DNA of 64,000 nt from Bedellia somnulentella. Lineage: Eukaryota; Arthropoda; Insecta; Lepidoptera; Bedelliidae. This document shows positions 1 through 12,400 of the stretch, piece by piece; position 1 is the stretch's first letter, and each line of letters begins with the position of its first letter. Below the pieces are notes generated by a model, which was given only the letters and a program-made list of their open reading frames with translations, had not been told where the DNA came from and searched no databases. Location: contig OY755187.1 of the NCBI GenBank assembly GCA_963576735.1, positions 2,294,001 through 2,358,000 on the forward strand. Reading direction: 5' to 3'. A program made the translations under genes and the position numbers.

Positions 1-175
1 GCCACTTTTGGAAAGTTGAATGGGGGGAAAATGGTAAAATAAAGGTTGTTGGTGATGGGTCTCCAACCGCATCGCCCATAAATCCCTTAACAGCCCCCAT
101 ACCGTTTGTAGCCTTTTACGAACACCTACCGGAAAAAAATGGGGTAGTGCTATTCTAAGCCGACACTACACAGCT
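1..175 (-). repeat. R1 short retroelement, reverse, cut by window edge
   Basis: Matches the R1 consensus seen over 25 times in this window: the block around GGTGATGGGTCTCCAACCGC, then CCTCTTACG-like sequence, then the 5' end read in reverse as CCGACACTACACAGC. The (ATGT)n tail lies off the left edge. R1 is a working name; I do not recognise a published family name. Confidence 0.85.
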
Positions 176-1911
176 TACTTAATAATAATAATATAATAAT
201 AATATTCTTTATTTCGCACAACAAGGTACATAACATACAAAACATACAACATACAATGGTTAGTAAGAAGACTTAAGACTATTTTTAGTAAACTATACAA
301 ATGATACAAAAAAAAAAGACAATATAAAAAATACAACACAATTAAAAAAAACAAAACAATTAAAAAATTTATAACAAGCAATAATTATTTACATTATAAA
401 CAAACAGGCTACCTGATATTATGTACAATGCTAACGGACACACGGACTAGAACTTCCTTTAATAAATGTGGTTTAATCTGATAAACTAATTTCTAGATGT
501 TACACTGCGTACTATAATTAATTTTTATTAAAACTTCTAAGTCCCTGCTGAAATCCAAGATGAACCCTAGTAAATATAGGTCTGTTTCTTAGTAAAAATA
601 TCTTTACAAATCGATGCCGTACTAAATATAAGAGTTAAGATATGAAAAAAAAACGTTTTTTTTATCGTCCCGTATTAATTTAAATTTGAAAAATAAACGT
701 AAACGAAATAGTTTCGAGGATTAACAATGTATAATTTCGAATCGTACTGTTCTATATTAAAATTTGTATTATATTATCTGTTGAATGATAAAATGAATGA
801 CATAATTATCGCTAGATTGTAAATCCATATGACTGAAACCACTCTCATTAGTTGATTGAACAAAAACACATGTAGTACTTATATTATTTTATTCAATTAT
901 TCTCTGAGAATTACAAAAAAGTATGTTTTGAGAAAATGAAAGTTATTCAGAAATTATTTATCTTTTTTACAAAGTTTTCATCGATTAATAAGTATGGAAT
1001 TCATGATAAAACGAAGTTGGGAAATAGCGAAAAAACAAAAGAATCGAATTTTTGGATCTAGCAGGCAAGTTTCTTCGTTATATATTTAAATAGTTAATTA
1101 TACGTGAAAAGAGTGTTGATTAAGTTAACCTTACTGTCTCATTGAAATTGCGTCTCACAAAAAACAATAACACTACCATTGAATAATCTAACGATATTTA
1201 ATAGATAAGGTTATTCGCTCTTCAAAAGTAAACCTTGGTCATAAAAGTACACGTCGATCACATGTGTCTCAGAAAAAACAATATTTTATTTAGTCATAGA
1301 ATAAAGAGAGAGGATACTAAGTTTGTGTATTAAGTATAAGTTAAATGGTGAATTAGTTAGCGATCATATCATATATTAAGGATGTATAATCATTGTTGGC
1401 TATGCCAACCGTAAACAAAACAAATATTTGGTTAACCGGAAAAAAAGGCCAAAATACCTAATAAAAGTTTAATTATTAACATTCACTCATTAATTGAACG
1501 GCACAAGAAAAAGAAAAGAAATTTTATTGTTTAGGACGAAGTTTATAAACATAATATGTTTTCTAGAAAAGTTTTGTTTTTTTTCGTTCGACTGGAAATA
1601 TCGTTATTGGTAAGAAACTTTAATATCAAAACTAAAATGTTAACACACTCAAAATTTCGTTTAAACTATTAGTAATTTCAGTAATAATGGTCTACGTTTT
1701 GTTTTCAATCGTTAATTTGGTGTTGGTAAAAGTTGTTGTTATAATAATTTACTTAAGCCTTCACCCAAATAAAAATACATATTAGTTAAATTATTAAAGT
1801 TTGCCTGCGTGAAAGCAAAAAAACGTTACGTTTACTAGGTTTGTTATTATTTTCGGTGAAGATGTTATTCATCGAAGATTACAGTCAAATTTTTCGGCCG
1901 CACAAGTATCA
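176..1911. other. AT-rich non-coding stretch
   Basis: An (AAT)n-rich start at about 180-210 leads into TTCTTTATTTCGCAC, a pattern typical of a reversed non-LTR retroelement tail. After that the sequence is AT-rich with no convincing ORF, exon or repeat. It may be intron 5' of the ANKS1-like gene or intergenic DNA. I looked for a first exon encoding the usual ANKS1 N-terminus and did not find one. Confidence 0.5.
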
Positions 1912-1993
1912 GCAGTCGTGGCCGAGCGGTTAAGGCGTCTGACTAGAAATCAGATTCCCTCTGGGAGCGTAGGTTCGAATCCTACCGACTGCG
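1912..1993 (+). tRNA. tRNA-Ser (anticodon AGA)
   Basis: An 82-nt cloverleaf. The seven-base acceptor arms GCAGTCG and CGACTGC pair perfectly and are followed by discriminator G. The anticodon loop CTAGAAA sits between TCTGA and TCAGA and gives anticodon AGA. The long variable arm (TTCCCTCTGGGAGC) is the class II feature expected for serine. The T arm GTAGG-TTCGAAT-CCTAC is perfect and carries the B box. There is no intron. It decodes UCU, and UCC/UCA by wobble if A34 becomes inosine. Unlike the tRNA-derived repeats in this window it has no SINE body, and T-runs follow, so it is very probably functional. It is independent of the protein-coding gene. Confidence 0.95.
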
Positions 1994-1998
1994 AATTC

Positions 1999-2012
1999 TT
2001 TTTATTCTTTTT
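1999..2012 (+). terminator. Pol III terminator of tRNA-Ser
   Basis: Two T5 runs (1999-2003 and 2008-2012) begin six bases after the tRNA 3' end. A run of four or more T is the normal RNA polymerase III stop signal. Confidence 0.85.
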
Positions 2013-2647
2013 GTATATCAGTAAACCAGCTCTGTGTAACTGGAACCTATAGATACATTTTCTATTGATTTTTCCATAAATGAATACTTAAAGCTAAACA
2101 TTTTCTTTGCCCTTTCAAGGATATTGTGCTGGTGAAAGCATGAAATTTTTGCCACATCTATAATAGTTTACAGAAAAAATGTATTTGATTTGAAGTGCAA
2201 CATGTATTTTAATTGCAAAAAATCACTTAAAAATGATTTTTAAGCACTCCATTACTAAGTGTTTGACATGAGACACATGTATAATTTTCACTAAATACAC
2301 TGAAATTCAATGCCTAATATTATTTATAGTCACCCATTTGTCAGTGTTCAAATCGAAATGAGAATAGACTGTTTTTTTTGTTTTTTATATTATTTGTAAA
2401 GCAAGGAAGCTTTATTATGTTTTAAAATGTTATATAAATCATCTTCGTACATAATCTTCAAAGTTAATTGGACATAGTTAAGCAAAAAGGACTCAACCCA
2501 CAAAAAGTTGATTTTTAAATATAAGGCTTTTGAAATATAAGCCTAAAGTTAAATTACTAATAGGTTGGAACTTTGGTTATAGCTTTTCATACTGTGGTTT
2601 AGTTCAGGTTCTTGAAAATAAACAATTTGCATTCACTTTTTGTAACC
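2013..2647. other. Non-coding, nothing recognised
   Basis: AT-rich sequence with no ORF, exon-like signal or repeat that I can match. Confidence 0.5.
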
Positions 2648-2898
2648 GTGTAGTGTCGGCTTAGAATAGCACTACCCCATTTCTTCCAGTGGGTGTAAGT
2701 AAGAGGCGACTAACGGATTTGGGGCTTTTTAAGGGATTTTTGGGCGATGCGGTTGGAGACCCATCACCAACAACCTTTATTCTACCATCGTTTCCCCACT
2801 CAACTTCTATAAGTGGCAGAGGAATTTCTAATTTCTCAGCTCTGGCTACCCCTTTTAGGGATTTATAGCAGTGAGTATATGTATGTATGTATGTATGT
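2648..2898 (+). repeat. R1 short retroelement, near full length
   Basis: Near-complete R1. The head reads GTGTAGTGTCGGC, the middle has GGCGATGCGGTTGGAGACCC, the 3' block has CTCTGGCTACCCC...TAGGGATTTATAGC, and it ends in (TATG)n. Orientation is set by the tail. Confidence 0.9.
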
Positions 2899-3128
2899 TT
2901 TTGTAACTAGTGTTTTCAGTTCTTCATATAATCAACCCTCAGTAATACATTGGCATAATTAACAAAGTTCTACAGTGGTAATATTTTAATCACTGCAAAA
3001 CCTCGTGTTTTTCCTAGTACATTTGAATTTTATTCTGTTTCTCCTATTACTTTCAGGAAATAATTTTGCCTTCCTTGAGATACGGGAGAGATGTAATATG
3101 AATGTTATGTTTTTCGTAAAGAAATATG

Positions 3129-3330
3129 AGATATACATACATACATATTCTCACGCCGTTAGTTCCCATTGGGGTAGGCAGCGACTATCGATCGCCACTT
3201 TGTACGATCCTGGCAAACCTCTCCAGCTTTATTCACATCCATCAATCTTTTCATACATGCTCTTTTATTCTTCCGACTTCAGACACCTGCCATTTGAGCA
3301 CATTTTCTATTGGATCCAAATGTGTCCTCC
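3129..3330 (-). mobile_element. LINE-C 3' fragment next to exon 1
   Basis: Reverse copy of the LINE-C 3' end: (CATA)n, TTCTCACGCCGTTAGTTCCC, then coding remnant for the [18 protein letters not shown] C-terminus. It ends about 35 bp before the splice acceptor of the first ankyrin exon, so it supplies part of the upstream intron context. Confidence 0.8.
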
Positions 3331-3366
3331 GATATAATATTAATGTAATGTTTTATATTGTTGTAG

Positions 3367-3447
3367 TTTACGCCGAGGCGCTGGTGTAAATGTTCAAGAC
3401 GACAATGGCTACACACCACTACACCATGCTTGCTTGCATGGACACAG
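3367..3447 (+). CDS. Anks1: Exon 1 visible: start of ankyrin repeat 1
   Basis: The acceptor is TTGTAG and the donor CAG|GTTCGT is weak but usable. The exon is 81 nt, entered with two bases carried from an upstream exon and left with AG. It encodes [20 protein letters not shown] and onward to CLHGH, the classic first half of an ankyrin repeat. It corresponds to the vertebrate ANKS1 segment with [20 protein letters not shown]. The incoming phase shows that at least one coding exon lies upstream. A LINE-C fragment ends about 35 bp before the acceptor. Confidence 0.88.
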
Positions 3448-6400
3448 GTTCGTTATTTAGTTTGAATGAAGTGTACTTAAATTACAAGGGTTTTTTATTA
3501 AGCCCTCAAATAGAGTGGTTCAGTAACTAGTGGTATAGTATCCTAAATCATTATAGTTTTCAATTTAAATAATCTAGTATTACATGCTTTGCTTATTTAA
3601 AAATATGTCAGAATCGGAACCATTATAATTTCACTGACATAAAAAGTATGAATACTAAATCTTTCAACAGTCCTGACAAACCCTGTTTAATAATAAAATC
3701 AGTTAATATTAGGAATATTATTGCAACAACTTTACCGTAAAACCTAGGTCTGACATTTTTAATAAATTTGATTCAAGTAAACCTTAGAGAAATTGAATAT
3801 TAACCCGTTTACTTATCAAATTACTCATAAACCACACCTAAGTTCCCTAAATAAATGTATCTCCTATTCCCTACATACATCTATTCACGCCATTAGTTCC
3901 CATTTGAGTAGGCAGAGACTATCGATCGCCACTACGTATCCTGATCCTGACAAACCTCTCTAGCTTCGTTTACATCCATCAATCTTTTCATACATGCTCT
4001 TTTATTCTTCATACTTCGGACGCCAGCCTTTTTGGTCCAAGTGTGTTCCCTAATAATAATTTTATTGTGACTGTGGTGATACAGTGCCGTTACTGTGTCT
4101 TCGCTGGTGTGCTTGAACAGGCCTTTACACCCATTCTGTCACACAGACAAATCAATGACATGCAATACATAAGATAACATTTACTTGACTTGATACACAC
4201 ACTTAAAGGCACATTATTAGTGTCAATAATCTGATCAAGTTACATTAGGAACTCTAACTTTACTATTGTATATGAATCTACCTTTACATCCATCCTTTTG
4301 TTACAGAGAGATAGTAAAACTACTTCTATTAGTGGACGCATCACCCTGTGTGGTGGACAAAAAGGGGGCCACAGCGCTTCATCTTGCGGCTTGGAAAGGC
4401 GATTCTGATGTGGTGGCTCGACTACTGGCACATAATAATCCTCCTGTTAATGTTGATCAGTTGGTAAGTTTTGTTGGTTGATTAGTTGTGGTTATTAAAC
4501 CTGTACTCATGGCTGTTAATCCCAAAAATGACATAAAGAAAAAGTTAAAAAAATATTTTTTTACATCAAGTTAATTACTGTGTCATTTATAACCTAAAAA
4601 TCAAAATTTTAATGACTGCTGTTGCTTCAGTTTCGCCCGATTTCTGAATTGAGTATTCCAGCTGAGAACAACTTAAGTATCGTTCTGTCTCATTCAGTTA
4701 AGATTTCAATGCGACAGAATGATACTTAAGTTGTTCTCAGCTGGAATACTCAATTCAGATATCAGGCGTGAGTGTTTGTAAACATAAGTTTTTGAGTTAT
4801 GCTTTGTCGTGTCCATTATATTTACAAAATAGGATTTATCCCTATTATACAATGTCAGTGTCATACAATGCGAGGAAGGGTATGGATGGGATTTTAAATG
4901 TTATTTCTGGTTTGAAACCCCACACCAATTATCTTTTATTTTACCATCTCTTCCACAATCAACATCTAAAAATCTTTTAGTAAATTCTACTGTCTACTTC
5001 AAATTTTTTGAATATATACCTGTGTGTATGTAAATAACTTACATAATATTATTATTTGATAACTGTTTTATTTGTAAATAATTCTATTGTGAATTCTCTT
5101 AAAGAGTTTTTTTTTTCTAAAGACTAAGTAATTATTCTTCCTTCCCTAGACATCAGACCAAGAAACAGCACTACTAATAGCATCCCAATTCGGCCACGTG
5201 GATGTGGTGGCTCAGCTACTATCACGAGGAGCCGATGTCACTCTCAAGAATATTAAAGAGGAAAGTGCACTAGATTTGGCAGCACAGTATGGGAGGTAGG
5301 TTAAAAAATATCATTAGATGCAAAGATTTTTTGTTGGGCTACTTTTGTATTTTTAGTTGATATGTTATCACAAGAAGCCAATATCATACTTAAGAATATT
5401 GCTTAGCTGCAACCGTTTGGAGGGCAGGTAAGTTGGATATCTATGGGACTTTGGTTGTAGTTGGGTTCATTTTTATCCTTTTTGATAGCCTTTGAACCAT
5501 AATGTTACACAGTAATTTCGAAACCGTACAATGAAAAAAATAACAATTGATAGATAGATCAACTGATTAGATATTCTTTGTAAAATTCATGATTAAAGCT
5601 GAAAGAAAGTACAGATATACATATTTATGAAATAAAAATTGTAATACGTCAATGTGAAATATTGAAAATTATGTATTATTATTCATTTAATTATAACATT
5701 TGAATATGTTAAAACCGTTTCATATTAGCGTCACTTTAAAGCATTCAGAATTTCGCTAAGAATTTCTCCACATACCCTATTAAATCATAAACTTGTGTAA
5801 TAAGCCCGGAGTTAGGCATCCCAGTACTTTAGTTATCCTAATTCAGTGTTTCACGTGAAATATGCTGCAATTTTCAAGTTTCTTACATTTCTGTATAGAT
5901 TGTTGTGTAGGGTCGTTATAGAATAACCGATATTTACATGGTGGCCTTACTGGGCGAGAGTGTAGGATATGAACATAGACATATACTCACGGCTATATTT
6001 CCCTAGAAGGGGTAGCCCGAGCTAAGGAATTATAAATTCTTCAGCCACTTTTGGAAGTTGAGTGGGGAATGATGATAAAAATAAAGGTTTTTGGTGATGG
6101 GTCTCCAACCGCATCGCCCAAAAATCCAATAAAAAGCCCCAATACCCTTAATCGCCTCTTACGACACCCGTGGGTAGAAAGGGGTAGCGACATTCGAAGC
6201 CGGCACTACACGGCAATAGTAGGATATGGCTTTGTCAATAATTGTTTTGCGAAGTGGCTGGAAGCCCATTGAAATAGATTCTTTATTTTATGTGGCAGAG
6301 CAATGGACAAATTCAAAACCCTGGCATCCCTTGCTTGATTTTATAGGTATGCTTTGTATCTTTCAAATAAAAACAAAATTTGTTCAATGTCGTTAATTTA

Positions 6401-9400
6401 TCATGATTGTTAACGGTGAGTGAAGAGTGGTGAGAGGAAACCCACATTGCGTAGTTGTACGGAGATAGGCATGCCCCCTATCACGCGAGTAAACTGTCTA
6501 AACAATACGTAGGTACTCTGAACACCTGATGACTGCCACCCCTTCAAAATTGAATTTTAAGTCCAAATTTAATTCCAAAGTGGCTAAGGAATTTCTAATT
6601 CCTTAGCTCTGGCTACCCCTTCTAGGGATTTATAGCCGTGAATATATGTATGTATGTATGTAATTTCATTTCATAGGTTAGAAACAGTGCACTTACTGCT
6701 CCGACCGTTACCACAGCTAGTGGACCCGTACAGGTTTCCGATTTGAGGAAGATCCTTCTCCAAAACGCCATTGCAAATAATGATTAACTCTTATTAAGGC
6801 CTAAGCCCCCCCCACCACGTGACCAAAATGTCACGTGATATTAAGAACTATTAAAACCTCTGCCACACCGCTTAAACATAGGATTTCAAGTCAATATTTC
6901 TGTCCTATTCCTATTCCATAGGCCTGCCCCCTATCGCGTGAGTACACTGTCTAAGCAAAACGTGGGTACCTACTTTGGATACTAGGTGGCGCTCTGTCAC
7001 TTGTTGTTAAGAAGTATTGGTACCTCTGCCAACCCCTTCGCGGATAAAAGGCTTGAGCGTTTATGTTATGATATTTCTTCCCATAGGTTAGAAACAGTGC
7101 AATTACTCCTGCGAGCCCGACCTCAGTTGGTGGACCCGTATAGGTTCCCGATGTGTCGAGGACGATCCTTTGCCAACACACCATTGCATCGGGCTAGCAC
7201 TAATGGACATAAGTAAGTATGAATAAATCCTATATAAATAAAACTTTATTTATACCAACAGCTGTGTAGTGTCGGCTTAGAATAGCACTACCCCATTTCT
7301 TCCGGTGGGTGTTCGTAAGAGGCGACTAACGGTATTGGGGCTTTTAAGGGATTTTGGGCGATGCGGTTGGAGACCCATCACCAAAAACTTTAGTTAAACA
7401 TCTTTTCCCCACATAACTTTCCAAAAGTGGTTGAGGAAGTTCTAATTCCTTAGCTCTGGCTACCCTTTCTAGGGATTTATAGCCGTGAGTATACATATGT
7501 ATGTTATACCAACAAATAAAAATGTACTTGTTAATATGGATACCGTGGTGATTACAATTAGCTGTTTGTCACTTAGTGTTTACAAAAGGGAGTTACAAGA
7601 TTAAAATGGATGACGGGGGAAGGGGAAACTTTTACTATGGGACTTAATTGAATAGATTTTTTTTACACTGCTCTAGAATTCCCCCGTATCTGTATAATAC
7701 ATCATACAAGGGTAGTAACAATTGTACTCAGACATGGCGTCAAATTATGTTTTCTACGTTATCTTCTCTCTCTCTCGGTTTTAAGCAAATTAAAAACATG
7801 TGTCTTATATTTTTGCCATGTAGTTAACAGAGAAAATTATATTTAGGCGTAGTTTGTATTTATGATCATTTCGCTGTGAATTTTTTTATATTGGATTAGT
7901 CCATATTCAAATAAATATTTAGTGTATAGTGTGATACTCAAAACATATATTTGAAACTTAATTTTTACCATCTTTTCCCCACTCACATTTCCAAAACTGG
8001 CTGAGGAATCTCTAATTCCTTAGCTCTGGCTACCCTTTCTAGGTATTTATAGCCGTGAGTATATGTATGTATGTATGTTAATTAATTTCGTATGAAAAAT
8101 TATACGCCTCACACCAAAATTGTTGTATGGTGCAAGTGTTAAGCTAGAAGCGTGACCTGTTGATACTGTGTTTTAGCTGACTGCTACAAAGCGCAAACAA
8201 TACGCGAGTCTTTTAAGTGCGTCAAAGAATACTTTAAGATATTATGTAAAGAACTACACATATATCGTTGAAAAATAAGTTTTTTTTGCCTCTTGTAAGT
8301 TGTTTATACTATTATTTTATAACATTTAATTTATTCATAACAAGCGAACTAGTGAAACAGTAGCATTTGTAAGCTAAGCTTATCACTTCATACAATAAAC
8401 AAATTAATCCCAAAAGTGGAGTCTATATGTGTATATGTTTATATTTTATTTTGTTTCATAGAAAAATAAACAAGACGTTTATCCCAAGAAGATTTGTATT
8501 GTAAGGTTTATCATTGAATTGTCATTGATCAAGTACGATTAACAATGTAAGCAATAAATCATAGTTGCTATCCCTGATGCACAACTGGCATTTGCTAGTA
8601 TGCTGCGGGGTCTGTTCATAATCTTATTAGATATTTTACAACGCTATTTATATTATAATAAATAAAAAAAAAAGCGTTATAATGTTGTTTTCGTTGCAGA
8701 CGCCATTAAGGGTAAAATATAAGTTTATACTTAAATAATATATTCAACAAATTCTAAACACCTTTATTTTCTAAAAAATATAACGTTTTAATTTATTGAA
8801 ATCGCTTACAACTTAGACCACACGCGTAGTAGGTAAACATCGTAAGCCACCTGTTCGCAATTTAGCCTTTAATCCATACAAGTGGAAAATTGACAGTCGG
8901 GATGTGATAGAGGGGAATATCGGCTTTACCCTCTCGGATAGTTTATTAATATTGTAAATAAGTTTTACCATATAGAAAACGCTTTATAAGAGCGAGAGTC
9001 TGATTTGAAAGAATGAGAGATAGTGGATGAGCAGATTTATGTAACTTTTCTTTCATAAATGCTCATTTATTATCATACTCATAGAGACCTGCCTTTTCGA
9101 GCTGCCTTTTCCTGCCTCTATTTGATCTTAATGTTTACTTTGTGCTCGTGCTTTACAGACATTGACTCTATATTAATGTAATGTTTTTTTTTGTAATAAA
9201 TGTCCTTTGTCTTTGTCTATATATATTATACACTTTTCACTAATTTACTTTTGTCCATCCTCTCTTAAAATCATCTTAGAATTCCATCTTCCTCACCTAA
9301 CCTTTTTCATATTGCTGTATTTCTCATTGGATCACATAATCTATCTTATTTTGTCGATAATCCTATATATTTTGGTTCTTTTGGTGGTCGTCCAACAGCT

Positions 9401-12400
9401 GTCAAAAAAGCCTTAATACCCAGTCGCCTCCTACATACAACAACCCCGCGCGAAAGAAGTGTGTTACTCTCGATACTACACCAAAAATCATGATTATACC
9501 TATAAATTCTGCACTGTTTTAACTTTTTTTGTACCTTTGCTGACTAGATACCAAATTATCCTTGAAATCCTAAGTCTCGTGCCATAAACTACCACATCAA
9601 AACCACAATCATTCGCATATCAGCAACACAGTCTCGTAAACGACAAGGCGATTGTACCGTGATAACGAACGAATGAATATGAATATCTGCCATTGTAACA
9701 ACATACCTACATATTAGCATAACCCCCCGACTTGGTAATTCGGTTAGAAATTGATAATGAACCAAGGTATTGTGTCTGGCTGTGTGAAATTAATTCGGAA
9801 CTGCGCAATCTATTGTTGATTGTTTAAGTTTTAGTTGGATTTTACGTTGGTAAATATTGTTATTGCTATATTTTACTAAAAGTAGGTGACAATAATTACA
9901 GCATATGATTTGTGTATGTTAATAGCAAAACTAAAACGTTTTCCTATAATTTTGGTATTCAAACGACGTGATAGCTCAATGGGTAGAACACCGGTTAACG
10001 TGAAAACGACTAGTATTCAAATCCCGGGTCGGACCTGCACCAATTTGTCTTTTCTAAAGACATATGTGTGGTTAATTTATCATGGTTGTTAACGGTGAGG
10101 GAAAACATCGTGAGGAAACCCACATGACTGAGTTGTACTTAGTCATGTGACAGTGTATTCGTACAAAACGGCGATAGGCCTGCCCCCTATCACGTGAGTA
10201 AACTGTCCATGCAAAACGTGGGTACTCTGAACACCAGATGACAAAGTCCCGTGATGTTCAGAAGTATTAGTACCTCTGCCAACCCCTTCGGGGATATTCG
10301 GCGTGAACGTTTATGTTATGTTATGTTTGGTATTCAATGGCAAACAATTAGACAGTCATATAAAATTTTTAACAGTCACTCAAAATAATACAAGAAATGA
10401 AACTCAAACGTGCACGTTCAATACAAATACCTATAATCGTATAAAAGGGATAGCCATAACCTCAGAATAAAGATCTCCTCAGCCACTTTGGAAATTAAGT
10501 GGGGAAAAAGATTAAAGATTGTTAGTGATATAGTGTATTGCCGGCTTAGAATGTCGCTACCCCTTTCTACCCACGGGTGCCGTAAAAGGCGACTAAGGGT
10601 ATTTGGGCTTTTAACTGGATTTTTGGGCGATGCGGTTGGAGAACATGTTTTGTTTTCATAAAAACCGTATAGGCTCCACTGGCATAACATACATGTGAAC
10701 TCATTATGTGTATATATACGCGTAGCTTTAAGATCTGTAACTTTGATGTTTAACTTTTCATTTAAACATTGTAGTTATTCAATAAAACTAAATAAACTAC
10801 ACTTATCCTGCGCGCGCGTTTTTTCCGTCCCTGTCACTCAGTAAATTTGACGTAAGAGTGAGCGCAATAGCTGCAAAATGCGGGGAGGCCCTTAAACTTA
10901 GCTAGGGAAATATTGAGATACCGCGATGCAAGATTATGAGACGCTGCTAGTGTGCAAGAGAGTCCGCTATCTAGAGGTCACTTGTCTTCAAACCCCTATA
11001 TTCTTTATTCTCTTCCCAACAGAGAAGTAGTATCGACCCTCATTTCCGCTGGCGTGGACCCCAACGTAAGGACGTACAAGGGCACAGCCTTACACGAAGC
11101 CGCTAACTATGGCAAAGCCTCCGTGGTCCGAGTACTTCTGGCCAAAGGAGCTGATCTAAACGTCGTCGATAGAAGAGGAAAGACTGTTATTGATGTGCTC
11201 AATGAATATTCGGAAGAGGCGACGAAGAGGGTCAGGAGGATAATTAGAGGTAAGTGCAATAAGTTTCTTGGTTTCAGTTGGCATGCGTGTTAGAGAAGGA
11301 AATATTTTGAATGGATTGATTATGACCGTGCCATGGGGGCAGATCAATATCCTCCAAACTTAAAATAAATAAAAAAAAAGGCAAAAGGTTTAAATTAATT
11401 TAAGAGAATTTTAATATTTAGGTAGGTTGAACTGACGCGTGTGGAATAAAGAAATTGCTAAGGTATTAATCAAAGTACTCATATTCAATTAAAAAACTTA
11501 TTTCGTACTTTTTAGTACTAGATTGTTTATTTTCGGTTGTTTTTCCAACTATGAAGTTGGTTTTCTTTTTGTTAAAAATTATTCATATATTTTTTATCTG
11601 TCTTTGACCAGCGACCATACAACCAACCAACCAACCAACAAGAAGGTTTTTTCCAATGTTAATTAAATTACGTTAAGGAGTGTCAACAGCTCAGTGAAAT
11701 GGTTGTGACTGATTGAGATTTAGAAGCGATGAGCTTACATGGGCGCTCAGTAGATGTTATGCCAGAACGGTTTCACCCATGATGCGGTGTCTAGTTGGTT
11801 GTATGGTCCTGTCTTTGACGCCTGTAGTGTCGGTTAATAATAAATATCCCAAATTTTCATGCTAATTAAAACTTAGAGACACTTGATGTGGATGTTTTGA
11901 AATTCTTTCGACTAACTGGAAGTTTTGATTGAAAATGCTTGTATTGTGTTACTCATACTTAAATGGATAATTTTGTTCGAGATCAACGCATTGCACTTTA
12001 TTTAGAAATCGTCTAATTTCGGATGAATAGTGAGGACTTAACCATTCTTAAGATAAGATTCTTATATACCGTTGTATTTCATTATCACTCCCATAGACAT
12101 ACTTGTTAACATACAGCTCTCCAAAATTAATGCATATATATATATACGGCGATAGGCCTGCCCCCTCTCACGTGAGTACACTGTCCATGCAAAACGTGGG
12201 TACTCTGAACATCAGGTGACAAAGTCACGTGATGTTCAGAAGTATTAGTACCTCTGCCAACCCCTTCGGGGATATTCAGCGTGAACGTTTATGTTATGTA
12301 TGTTATGTTATGTATATATATTATATATATGTAACACTCTCTAACTATATAACACTATATAACTAATATATATATATATATATATTAGTTATATAGTGTT

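Noticed and set aside
175..381. 68-codon minus-strand frame rich in Leu/Phe/Tyr
   Set aside because: Low-complexity translation of AT-rich repeats; not a membrane protein.
3005..3337. 110-codon open frame
   Set aside because: Overlaps a reversed LINE-C fragment and shows no motif; chance frame.
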